Shown here: positions 7,501 through 13,576 of the stretch, in pieces
Layout: every line of letters begins with the position of its first letter
Position numbering within the stretch: the first letter of the stretch is position 1
DNA from: Corynebacterium sp.
Lineage (GTDB): Bacteria > Actinomycetota > Actinomycetes > Mycobacteriales > Mycobacteriaceae
NCBI RefSeq assembly: GCF_030826625.1
Contig: NZ_JAPJNQ010000050.1
Location: 1 to 17,287, forward strand
DNA length: 17,287 nt
Direction of reading: 5' to 3'
Notes under the pieces: model-generated
Told to the model about the DNA's origin: nothing
Database searches by the model: none
Seen by the model: only the letters and a program-made list of their open reading frames with translations
Translations under genes and position numbers: made by a program

Positions 7501-7956
7501 AGCAGAGACGACAGAGAAGTTAATCTTGCCCACAACATCGGCGTGCAATTCAACTTCTGCCTGGTAGTTACCAGTCTTCTTCACCAATGCCTTAGGCAGG
7601 TTGATGATGCGCTTGTCCAGCTTCGGGCCGCCAGCTTTGGCAACTGCCTCAGCGACGTCTTCTGCAGTAACCGAACCGAACAGCTTGCCCTTCGAAGAGG
7701 TCTTCACCTTGATGACGACGTCTTCCAATGGCAGTTTGTCCAGAGCATCGCGGACCTCAACAGCGTGATCCAGATCGCGGATCTCGCGCTGCTGCTGTGC
7801 ACGACGAATGCCTTCGATGTTCTTCTCTGCTCCGGCGGTGGCTGGAATAGCCAGGCCACGCGGCAGCAAGTAATTGCGTCCGTAGCCGTTTTTAACCTCT
7901 ACAACTTCGCCTGCGGCGCCGAGGTTCTCAACGGCAGCGGTGAGGATCAGTTTCAT
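7495..7956 (-). CDS. rplI: 50S ribosomal protein L9
   Basis: A 153-aa protein of standard L9 length. The N-terminal rRNA-binding domain reads MKLILTAAVENLGAAGEVVEVKNGYGRNYLLPRGLA with the family signature around GYGRNYLLP. A long connecting helix follows (about 45-75, IEGIRRAQQQREIRDLDHAVEV), then a C-terminal domain with KGKLFGSVT. L9 binds 23S rRNA domain V and helps keep the reading frame. An AGGG tract lies just before the ATG. It is the last gene of the rpsF-ssb-rplI unit, 89 bp after ssb. Confidence 0.98.
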   Translation of the reverse strand: MKLILTAAVENLGAAGEVVEVKNGYGRNYLLPRGLAIPATAGAEKNIEGIRRAQQQREIRDLDHAVEVRDALDKLPLEDVVIKVKTSSKGKLFGSVTAEDVAEAVAKAGGPKLDKRIINLPKALVKKTGNYQAEVELHADVVGKINFSVVSAS

Positions 7957-7990
7957 GATCCCTGCCTTTCGTTGTTTTTGTTGTTACACC

Positions 7991-8006
7991 CGCCATGACG
8001 ATGGCG
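7991..8006. other. Hairpin between ssb and rplI
   Basis: CGCCAT-GACG-ATGGCG is a perfect 6-bp hairpin with a tetraloop in the ssb-rplI gap. On the minus strand it is followed by an A-rich, not T-rich, stretch, so it is not an intrinsic terminator. It could affect RNA processing or stability between the two genes. Confidence 0.45.
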
Positions 8007-8045
8007 TGATGTAGCAGTTTTGCGGTGAATAAACGAGCTAAATCT

Positions 8046-8618
8046 TTAGAACGGAGGTTCGCTGTCTCCACCGAATCCACCAGCTGGTGGGGCAGAATTC
8101 CAGGGGTCGTTATCCGGGCCGTTGTTGTTCGATTGATTGGATTGGTTTCCACCGAATCCACCCTGCGAACCACCAGCAGCACCTCCGCTGAAACCACCCT
8201 GGTTAGGCTGGTTGTTTCCGCCACCACCGAAGTTTCCAGAGCCGCCCTCACGCGGGTTCCGGTTAACTTGTGCGGCAGCATATTTCAGCGACGGACCTAC
8301 TTCGTCCACTTCAATTTCAAAGACTGTGCGGCTTTCGCCTTCTTTGGTTTGGAAGGAACGCTGGCGCAGACGACCGGTAACGATCAACCGCATGCCCTTC
8401 GACACTGATTCTGCAACGTTTTCGGCCATATTGCGCCACGCGTTGCAAGTCAAAAACAGGGCTTCACCGTCTTCCCACTGCTGCGTTTGCGCATTGTAAC
8501 GCCGCGGCGTGGACGCGATGCGGAAGTTAGCCACCGCCGCACCCGATGGGGTGAAACGTAGTTCGGGATCCGCAACCGCGTTGCCGACCACCGTGATGTT
8601 GGTATCTCCCTGTGCCAT
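8046..8618 (-). CDS. ssb: Single-stranded DNA-binding protein
   Basis: A 190-aa SSB. The OB-fold domain spans about 4-118 (NITVVGNAVADPELRFTPSG; WRNMAENVAESVSKGMRLIVTGRLRQRSF; FEIEVDEVGPSLKYA). The tail is Gly/Asn/Gln-rich and ends in DSEPPF, the acidic tip that recruits DNA-repair and replication partners in this family. It coats single-stranded DNA at forks. GAGGAG lies 5 nt before the ATG. It sits 58 bp downstream of rpsF, an order conserved because S6 and SSB share the ribosomal operon in many bacteria. Confidence 0.98.
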   Translation of the reverse strand: MAQGDTNITVVGNAVADPELRFTPSGAAVANFRIASTPRRYNAQTQQWEDGEALFLTCNAWRNMAENVAESVSKGMRLIVTGRLRQRSFQTKEGESRTVFEIEVDEVGPSLKYAAAQVNRNPREGGSGNFGGGGNNQPNQGGFSGGAAGGSQGGFGGNQSNQSNNNGPDNDPWNSAPPAGGFGGDSEPPF

Positions 8619-8640
8619 GTTTTCTCCTCAGTGCTTTCCA

Positions 8641-8672
8641 GGATGCTGGTGTGTCTACGACCTCCAGTATCC
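8641..8672. other. Hairpin between rpsF and ssb
   Basis: GGATGCTGG (8641-8649) and CCAGTATCC (8664-8672) are 9-nt arms with one mismatch around a 14-nt loop, just after the rpsF stop. There is no T-run on the minus strand, so full termination is unlikely; it may be a stability or processing element. Confidence 0.4.
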
Positions 8673-8676
8673 GGAT

Positions 8677-8964
8677 TTAGCTGTCGGTACGCAGAACCTT
8701 GGTACGCAGTACGGTATCGGAAAGGTTCAGACGCCGATCAAGCTCTTTAACCGAATCAGGTTCGCATTCCAGGTTGATGACGGCGTAGATGCCTTCAGAG
8801 TTCTTCTTGATTGGGTACGACAAGCTGCGCTTGCCCACCACATCAACGTTTTCGACCTTGCCGTTATCCTTGCGGACAGTCTCGAGGAACTTATCCAGGG
8901 ATGGGGCAACGGTGCGTTCATCCTGCTTTGCATCCAGAATGATCATTACTTCGTAGTGACGCAC
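8677..8964 (-). CDS. rpsF: 30S ribosomal protein S6
   Basis: A 95-aa S6, the normal length, starting MRHYEVMIILDAKQDERTVAP and ending LRTKVLRTDS. S6 binds 16S rRNA as a dimer with S18. I chose the GTG at 8964 because family members start MR-x-YE; AGGAGG (8976-8981) lies 11 nt upstream. An ATG at 8973 would be only 2 nt from that site, and a GTG at 8974-8976 overlaps it, so they are less likely, though an annotator may pick them. It leads rpsF-ssb-rplI. rpsR, which lies between ssb and rplI in mycobacteria, is absent from that gap. The leader holds a probable regulatory RNA (8976-9053). Confidence 0.96.
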   Translation of the reverse strand: MRHYEVMIILDAKQDERTVAPSLDKFLETVRKDNGKVENVDVVGKRSLSYPIKKNSEGIYAVINLECEPDSVKELDRRLNLSDTVLRTKVLRTDS

Positions 8965-8975
8965 GGACCTCATCA

Positions 8976-9053
8976 CCTCCTATGGTCTTGTAGTTTCGGC
9001 CATATCACCTTCGCGGATATGGCAGGAGGGTTCGTTGCGTCAAGCAACCCTCA
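8976..9053 (-). promoter_or_regulatory. Structured rpsF leader, possible S6 autoregulatory RNA
   Basis: Read on the minus strand, three pairings stand out. (1) GCCATATC (8999-9006) with GATATGGC (9016-9023) forms a perfect 8-bp hairpin with a 9-nt loop. (2) CCTCCT (9024-9029), directly 5' of that hairpin, is perfectly complementary to the rpsF ribosome-binding site AGGAGG (8976-8981). It would form an outer stem that hides the site, leaving a 17-nt bulge next to the hairpin with CCG at its junction. (3) GAGGG-TTGC (9052-9044) with GCAA...CCCTC (9038-9026) is a competing hairpin that takes up most of the CCTCCT tract and would free the ribosome-binding site. Stem, CCG bulge and hairpin are the published architecture of the S6:S18 mRNA-binding motif. 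Whether this is a true member is an inference. Confidence 0.55.
8980..9003 (-). CDS. Possible 7-codon leader ORF before rpsF
   Basis: ATG at 9003 opens a short frame encoding MAETTRP followed by TAG. An AAGG tract lies 4 nt upstream. The stop codon overlaps the first bases of the rpsF ribosome-binding site, and the frame runs through one arm of the leader hairpin. Translating it would open that hairpin and drop ribosomes at the rpsF start. A seven-codon frame can easily arise by chance, so this is only a candidate. Confidence 0.3.
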   Translation of the reverse strand: MAETTRP

Positions 9054-9054
9054 A

Positions 9055-9083
9055 AGATTAGCGCACCCAGGGATTATCCGCAA
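9055..9083 (-). promoter_or_regulatory. Candidate rpsF promoter
   Basis: On the minus strand TTGCGG (9078-9083), a 17-nt spacer and TAATCT (9055-9060) form a good SigA-type promoter, with a start near 9048. An overlapping GATAAT (9073-9078) is another possible -10, with a start near 9066. The choice matters: only the upstream start, or read-through from the membrane-protein gene, would include the whole alternative hairpin of the rpsF leader. Confidence 0.5.
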
Positions 9084-9110
9084 TCAGACACCACAGGCAG
9101 GTGGTAGAAA

Positions 9111-9302
9111 TTAGCCAGCGTTCGTGGTGGCGAAAAAGATTGCCAACGTGGTGGGAATTACTGTCAAAAACAGCAATGCCACGAGTCCGAGCGTTATCGC
9201 TGGACGACGCGTTGCACTGCGGTGGATTGACCAGTAGGCAGCACCAATGCAGGTTAATCCGATGACGATGGAAATAACTCCAAAAATCACGATGAAGTTC
9301 AT
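9111..9302 (-). CDS. Small two-helix membrane protein
   Basis: A 63-aa protein with two predicted membrane helices: about 3-25 (FIVIFGVISIVIGLTCIGAAYW) and about 36-59 (ITLGLVALLFLTVIPTTLAIFF), joined by a short basic loop (HRSATRRP). I do not recognise the family. Its ATG overlaps the TGA of the upstream GT87 gene (ATGA, 9299-9302) and AAGGAG lies about 5 nt before it inside that gene, so the two are probably translationally coupled. It may be an accessory subunit of the glycosyltransferase or the cell-wall machinery; this is inference from position only. Confidence 0.75.
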   Translation of the reverse strand: MNFIVIFGVISIVIGLTCIGAAYWSIHRSATRRPAITLGLVALLFLTVIPTTLAIFFATTNAG

Positions 9303-10837
9303 GCGGTCTCCTTGATGTTAAGGGCCTGCGGCTGGATGTTCGGGTCTTGAGGTTGGATGTTCGGGTCTTGAGGTTGGATGTTCGGGTCCTGCGGTACTTG
9401 TGCTTGCAGGGGACCAGCCAGCGGGTCATACCCATTATGCGCCTGATATACCGGATCAACACTGCGCGAGAGCATCTGGCGTATTACACAGACCATCAAC
9501 ACCACAATCAACCCGGTGCGCGTCAGCACCACCAGATCCAACAATTCCGAGGGCAGCCCGTTATTGTCGGCTCCATGCATGTGCCACATCAGCACTGGCC
9601 ATACCAGCATGTCAATACTCATCCACGTCCACAGCAGCCGCCAACGTGGCAGTGCCAAAACAGCCGGCACCACTAGCCACAACGAGTACTGCGGCGACCA
9701 CACTTTATTGAACAGCAAAAACGCTGCGATGATGAGGAAGACAAGCTCCGCCATCCGTGGTTGGCGCTTGACGACGAGCCCCCCAATCGCGATAGCCACG
9801 CAACTGGCGATAAACAGCAGCAGACTCACAGTGTTCAAGATCTCTGGCACCTGCGCGTCATCGGCATCGAAACCGTCGAAAGGAGTCAACCGCGCCGCGA
9901 CCGCATACAATGTGGTCCACTCCCAGGTGCGTGTGCTGTTCAGCCGGTTAAATTCTTGCCATGCGTTCGGATAGGCCAGCATCACCGGGAGGTTGACCAC
10001 CAACCAAGTCAGCGTCGCACTGCCTAGCACAATAAACAGCGCCCGGAACCGACGCTGTCGCATCGCCAGCACGATAATCGCGCCCACGATAAACAGCGGC
10101 CAAAGTTTCGCCGCTGTTCCCAAACCGATCGCGATTCCTGCCCACACGGTTCGTCCGCGAGCGAAACACAACAACGCTGCGACTGCAAAAAATATCGCCA
10201 AAATATCCCAGTTGGTGAACGCGTGCACCAACACCAAGGGGCTGGCCGCTACCAGAATGATGTCCCAGATACGTCGGCCTGCCAACGCACATGCCATGCG
10301 CACCGTAGCTACCCACAAAACCGAGAGCACCAGCACCGTCAATACGAAATACCAGCCGGCCATCGGCACCGGAACCAGGTGCTTAGTGATTGTTTCTACC
10401 GGCGGATAGCTCAGCCTGGCCAGCCACCCCATAACTCCCTGGAAATAGCCGGTGAGCACCGGATATTCCAAATACCGGGTGAGCTCGCCTTCTTGCCAGG
10501 AATAGGCATAAGGAAATCCCGGTGAGTCCAGCCCACGACCACGAAACAGCGGCACGATGTCGTTATAGCACGCGGAAACATAAGCGCGATTGCCCGACCA
10601 ATTCAGATCTATCGCACCTGAATCAGGGTTGATGGAGCCACGCGTGCAGTGGGCTTTGCTGAGAAACCCACCGGCAAGAAACAAAATCGCTACCGAGACG
10701 ATGGCCTGCACCGGGTTGAACCAGCGCGATTGCGCCAGCCTGCCGTGTCGGCTTACAGGACCGCCGAGGAATTCGATAAATCGGCGCGCGGCAGGCTCAG
10801 TCTCGGCAGGCGCGATCCACCCGCCCAGACGGTTCAT
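9299..10837 (-). CDS. GT87-like polytopic membrane glycosyltransferase
   Basis: A 512-aa integral membrane protein with roughly 10-12 hydrophobic helices. The outside loop after the first helix has YNDIVPLFRGRGLDSPGFPY and RYLEYPVLTGYFQG. Later motifs TNWDILAIFFAVAALL, GTAAKLWPLF and NKVWSPQYSLWLVVP are typical of the DUF2029/GT87 (GT-C) family. In mycobacteria and corynebacteria such enzymes transfer sugars from polyprenyl-phosphate donors outside the membrane. It appears to match the M. tuberculosis Rv0051 position, next to ponA1. Donor and acceptor are unknown. The tail (483-503) is three tandem QPQDPNI heptads encoded by 21-bp DNA repeats. Its ATG overlaps the TAA of the upstream penicillin-binding protein gene (TAATG), so the two are probably coupled. 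Confidence 0.9.
   Translation of the reverse strand: MNRLGGWIAPAETEPAARRFIEFLGGPVSRHGRLAQSRWFNPVQAIVSVAILFLAGGFLSKAHCTRGSINPDSGAIDLNWSGNRAYVSACYNDIVPLFRGRGLDSPGFPYAYSWQEGELTRYLEYPVLTGYFQGVMGWLARLSYPPVETITKHLVPVPMAGWYFVLTVLVLSVLWVATVRMACALAGRRIWDIILVAASPLVLVHAFTNWDILAIFFAVAALLCFARGRTVWAGIAIGLGTAAKLWPLFIVGAIIVLAMRQRRFRALFIVLGSATLTWLVVNLPVMLAYPNAWQEFNRLNSTRTWEWTTLYAVAARLTPFDGFDADDAQVPEILNTVSLLLFIASCVAIAIGGLVVKRQPRMAELVFLIIAAFLLFNKVWSPQYSLWLVVPAVLALPRWRLLWTWMSIDMLVWPVLMWHMHGADNNGLPSELLDLVVLTRTGLIVVLMVCVIRQMLSRSVDPVYQAHNGYDPLAGPLQAQVPQDPNIQPQDPNIQPQDPNIQPQALNIKETA
9329..9391. repeat. Three 21-bp tandem repeats in GT87 gene
   Basis: Units at 9329-9349, 9350-9370 and 9371-9391 share GGATGTTCGGGTCYTG and differ at a few bases; a decayed partial copy (about 9314-9328) follows toward the stop. 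Read on the minus strand each encodes QPQDPNI. The 21-bp unit keeps the frame, so copy number can vary without breaking the protein. Confidence 0.9.
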
Positions 10838-13134
10838 TAGAACAGATTCTCCAGCTCATTGATGGCATCTTCAAGGATTTCCCCAGGTGCTGGAGCAGGA
10901 GGTGGGGCTTGGCCACCATCTTGTTGGCCCCCTCCTTGACCGCCACCTTGGCCTCCACGCTGACCTTGTCGGCCGCCAGGCCCTGGCTGCCCAGTACGTT
11001 CACCAGGCTGTGCGCCTTCGCCTTCAGCACCTTCTGGCGTCTCGGTGCCGTCGTCGTCAGACTCATCATCTTGCGAGTCGGTAGCGCCTGTAGAACCAGT
11101 GCCGCTCGAGTTCGATCGGCCCGTACCACTCGATGTAGGTGGCACGTAGGTTTCAATCAGGTTCGAACCCGATCCGCCGTAGGTACGCCACCGGACCGGT
11201 GCGGGGTTAGCAAATTGGGTTTGCTCACGGCCTTCTAATGCACGATCCAAGGAATCTTTCCAGATCGATCCTGGAGTATTCGCACCGTACATGTTTCCAC
11301 CGTATTCATTGAAGATGGCGGAGGTGTTATCAGCGGTACCAACCCAGACTGCGGTGGAGAGTTCAGGGGTGCCACCAACCATCCAGGCGTCCTTGTTTAG
11401 GCCGGTATCACCAAGCTGCGCGGTACCAGTTTTGCTTGCCGACGGACGTCCGCCCGCCAATACCTGTCCGGAGTGAGCAGCCACCGGCTGCATAGCCTGG
11501 ATGACGTTATCTGCCACAGTCTCGGACACTCGTCGTTCCGATTTATGGTCGTTGTGCTCGTAGAGAACCTCTCCACGCGAGGTTTCCACACGCGAAACGA
11601 AGTGCGGGGCGTTGTACACACCGTGGTTCGTCAGCGTCGCCATCACGGTGGCCATGTCGATCACCCGTGACTGGTATTGACCGAGCACGATGCCTTCATA
11701 GGGCTGCTCACCGTTTTCAGTCAGGGTTTTTTCCACACCTGGGAACGATTTCGCGACGCCAAGCGCATGCCCCATATCTGCTGTGTCTTGGGTGCCGTTG
11801 ACCAGGTCATCCTGCAAGCGGATGAAGGACGTGTTGTAAGAGTATTCGAGCGCGGTGGCGATCGAGCACACACCGCATCCGTTGCCATCCCAGTTAGTGA
11901 CTTCAATACCACCAGGCAAAGTCACCGGTGTCGAAGCATAATTAGCTCCCAGGGGGATTCCTTGCTGCAAAGCCGCGGCCAGCCCCACGATTTTGAAGGT
12001 TGAGCCAGTCTGTAGACCAGCTGAAGCATAATCCCAGCCAGAGGCCTCGTCACCGCCGTAGTAGGCACGGACAGCACCGGTGTGCGGTTCAATCGTGGCA
12101 ACGGCAGAACGCGCGTCTTCTTGCAGGCCAGCCATGTTTTCTTCCACCGATTGCAGCACGGCGTTTTGTACGTGCTGGTCAATAGTCGTGGTGATTTGTA
12201 GACCGCGGTTTGTCACATCGTCTTCGGTCACGCCCAAAGTCGCCAATTCTTCGATGACCTTGTTCTTGATGTGCCCGTTGGGGCCGGTGGCCTCGGTATA
12301 AGCGGAATATTCCGCTGGGTCACGAGTTTCTGGATACAGCATGCCGCTACGTTGTTCTGCTGGCATCAGCCCCATTTCCACCAGGCCATCCAGCACGTAG
12401 TTCCAGCGGCCTTCGGCCTGTTCTGGGTTATTCCACGGATCCAACTGGTTTGGAACCTGGATAGTTGCAGCCAAAACGGCGGCTTCTTCGATCGTCAGCT
12501 CAGTTGCTGGCTTGTTGAAATAAGCAGTGGACGCAGCCTCGATGCCGTAGGCGTTACGCCCGAAGTACACGGTGTTGAGGTAGGACTCGAGAATTTGTTC
12601 TTTGTCCCATTCGTTGGTCATTTTGATGGAGTGGACAAGCTCGTTCCATTTGCGGGCATACGAATGATCGTCACCAACGATGACGTTTTTCACGTACTGC
12701 TGGGTGATAGTGGAGCCACCGCCAGCGCTAACGTCTCCGGTGAGCTGGCCCCATGCTGCACGTAGAAAACCGGAAACCGAAAATCCACTGTTATCCCAGA
12801 AATCGCGGTCTTCGGCGGCCAGGACCGAGTTCGCTACGTAATCCGGGAGGTCTTGCAGGGACACGAACGTGCGGTTGCCTTCGGGCGGCACCAACCGGGC
12901 GAGCTCGGTGCTGCCATCAGAAGCATAGATATGCGAAACCTGTGCCGTGGTGACCTCACCGGGCTCCGGGGTATCTGCATCAACATATGCAACCGCAAAA
13001 ATGATGCCGGGTATTGCCAAAATTGCGACGAAGATGATCGCAAGCGTGATCCAAATCTTCTGGCGCCGGGTGCGCGGCTGCCGGGCATCATCGGTGCGGG
13101 AATCGTCGGTGTCAGTCTGGGAGTTCTCAGTCAC
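10837..13134 (-). CDS. Class A bifunctional penicillin-binding protein (PonA-type)
   Basis: A 765-aa bitopic enzyme that polymerises and cross-links peptidoglycan outside the membrane. A charged cytoplasmic tail (1-26) precedes one membrane helix (about 27-51). The glycosyltransferase domain (about 85-255) has catalytic E108 in SVLAAEDRDFW and GGGSTITQQ (138-146). The transpeptidase domain (about 310-640) has S378-x-x-K381 (GSTFK), S432-Y-N434 and K568-T-G570, so all key motifs are intact. Cysteines C420 and C423 (CGVC) precede SYN. The tail is Ser/Gly/Asp then Gln/Gly/Pro-rich and ends LEDAINELENLF. I chose the GTG at 13134, with AGAGG 7 nt upstream and the N terminus MTENSQTD; the frame is open for another 101 codons, but that part lacks protein-like character. 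It heads the envelope cluster and is transcribed away from ino1. Confidence 0.95.
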   Translation of the reverse strand: MTENSQTDTDDSRTDDARQPRTRRQKIWITLAIIFVAILAIPGIIFAVAYVDADTPEPGEVTTAQVSHIYASDGSTELARLVPPEGNRTFVSLQDLPDYVANSVLAAEDRDFWDNSGFSVSGFLRAAWGQLTGDVSAGGGSTITQQYVKNVIVGDDHSYARKWNELVHSIKMTNEWDKEQILESYLNTVYFGRNAYGIEAASTAYFNKPATELTIEEAAVLAATIQVPNQLDPWNNPEQAEGRWNYVLDGLVEMGLMPAEQRSGMLYPETRDPAEYSAYTEATGPNGHIKNKVIEELATLGVTEDDVTNRGLQITTTIDQHVQNAVLQSVEENMAGLQEDARSAVATIEPHTGAVRAYYGGDEASGWDYASAGLQTGSTFKIVGLAAALQQGIPLGANYASTPVTLPGGIEVTNWDGNGCGVCSIATALEYSYNTSFIRLQDDLVNGTQDTADMGHALGVAKSFPGVEKTLTENGEQPYEGIVLGQYQSRVIDMATVMATLTNHGVYNAPHFVSRVETSRGEVLYEHNDHKSERRVSETVADNVIQAMQPVAAHSGQVLAGGRPSASKTGTAQLGDTGLNKDAWMVGGTPELSTAVWVGTADNTSAIFNEYGGNMYGANTPGSIWKDSLDRALEGREQTQFANPAPVRWRTYGGSGSNLIETYVPPTSSGTGRSNSSGTGSTGATDSQDDESDDDGTETPEGAEGEGAQPGERTGQPGPGGRQGQRGGQGGGQGGGQQDGGQAPPPAPAPGEILEDAINELENLF

Positions 13135-13286
13135 CGTCAAACCTCTGTCATTGCCTTGTGGAAATATCTCTTCAAAGAATACGGGGTGTATCTCATTGGT
13201 GAAAGTCCAAACTTTCTGGCTAGCCGACGCGCTTGAGATCTGCTGGGCTAATTTCCGCTCACACGTCCGAAACTCGTCGCTACCCG

Positions 13287-13320
13287 CACCACTACACATC
13301 GCCTTCACACCACTACGCAT
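13287..13320. repeat. 13-bp direct repeats at 21-bp spacing
   Basis: CACCACTACACAT (13287-13299) and CACCACTACGCAT (13308-13320) differ at one base and are spaced 21 bp, two helical turns, so they present on the same DNA face. They lie 153-186 bp upstream of the PBP start. Confidence 0.7.
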
Positions 13321-13397
13321 GCCTCGCACACGCGCGACTGCACGCACCACACGCCATTGCCCCCGTCGACAAGCGCTACGGCACCGAACTGGCTCAT

Positions 13398-13435
13398 CTT
13401 GATCGATCCACCTGCTGCCACTTGATCGATTCACC
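13398..13435. repeat. 15-bp direct repeats with palindromic core
   Basis: CTTGATCGATCCACC (13398-13412) and CTTGATCGATTCACC (13421-13435) differ at one base and are spaced 23 bp. Each contains the palindrome ATCGAT, and the first contains GATCGATC. They lie about 140-180 bp upstream of ino1 and are candidate operators for ino1 or the divergent PBP gene. Confidence 0.7.
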
Positions 13436-13541
13436 ACGGTTCCAGCACGGTTTCGTCGCTACCGGCGCTTTAAGCTGGCCTGTCTAATACCGCGCCACAA
13501 TTGGGCTGCGCACAACGGACCCAAACAAGCGGCGCCATCGA

Positions 13542-13560
13542 AACAGGTCTCAACAGGTCT
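13542..13560. repeat. Tandem AACAGGTCT repeats before ino1
   Basis: AACAGGTCT occurs at 13542-13550 and 13552-13560, a 10-bp period, followed by AAACAAAGGAG, which holds the ino1 ribosome-binding site. The repeats lie in the leader, 17-35 bp before the ATG, so they could act in RNA as well as DNA. Confidence 0.75.
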
Positions 13561-13576
13561 AAACAAAGGAGCAACT

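Larger units (their letters stand above)
13135..13576. other. Divergent spacer between PBP and ino1
   Basis: A 442-bp region with no supported gene. It must hold the promoters of both divergent units. It carries three sets of close direct repeats: 13287-13320, 13398-13435 and 13542-13560. On the plus strand TAATAC (13485-13490) or TCTAAT (13483-13488) is a possible ino1 -10 box without a clear -35. A TTGGG-N14-CCCAA inverted repeat lies at 13501-13524. In C. glutamicum ino1 is controlled by the LacI-type regulator IpsA; I cannot recognise its site here. Confidence 0.6.

Noticed and set aside
8046..8280. Gly-rich tail of ssb as a DNA repeat array
   Set aside because: The Gly/Asn/Gln codons are irregular without a fixed period; this is the normal disordered SSB tail.
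13135..13437. N-terminal extension of the penicillin-binding protein by 101 codons
   Set aside because: The frame is open, but the translated part is Arg/Ser-rich without family resemblance. A GTG at 13134 has a proper AGAGG at 7 nt and gives a normal N terminus.
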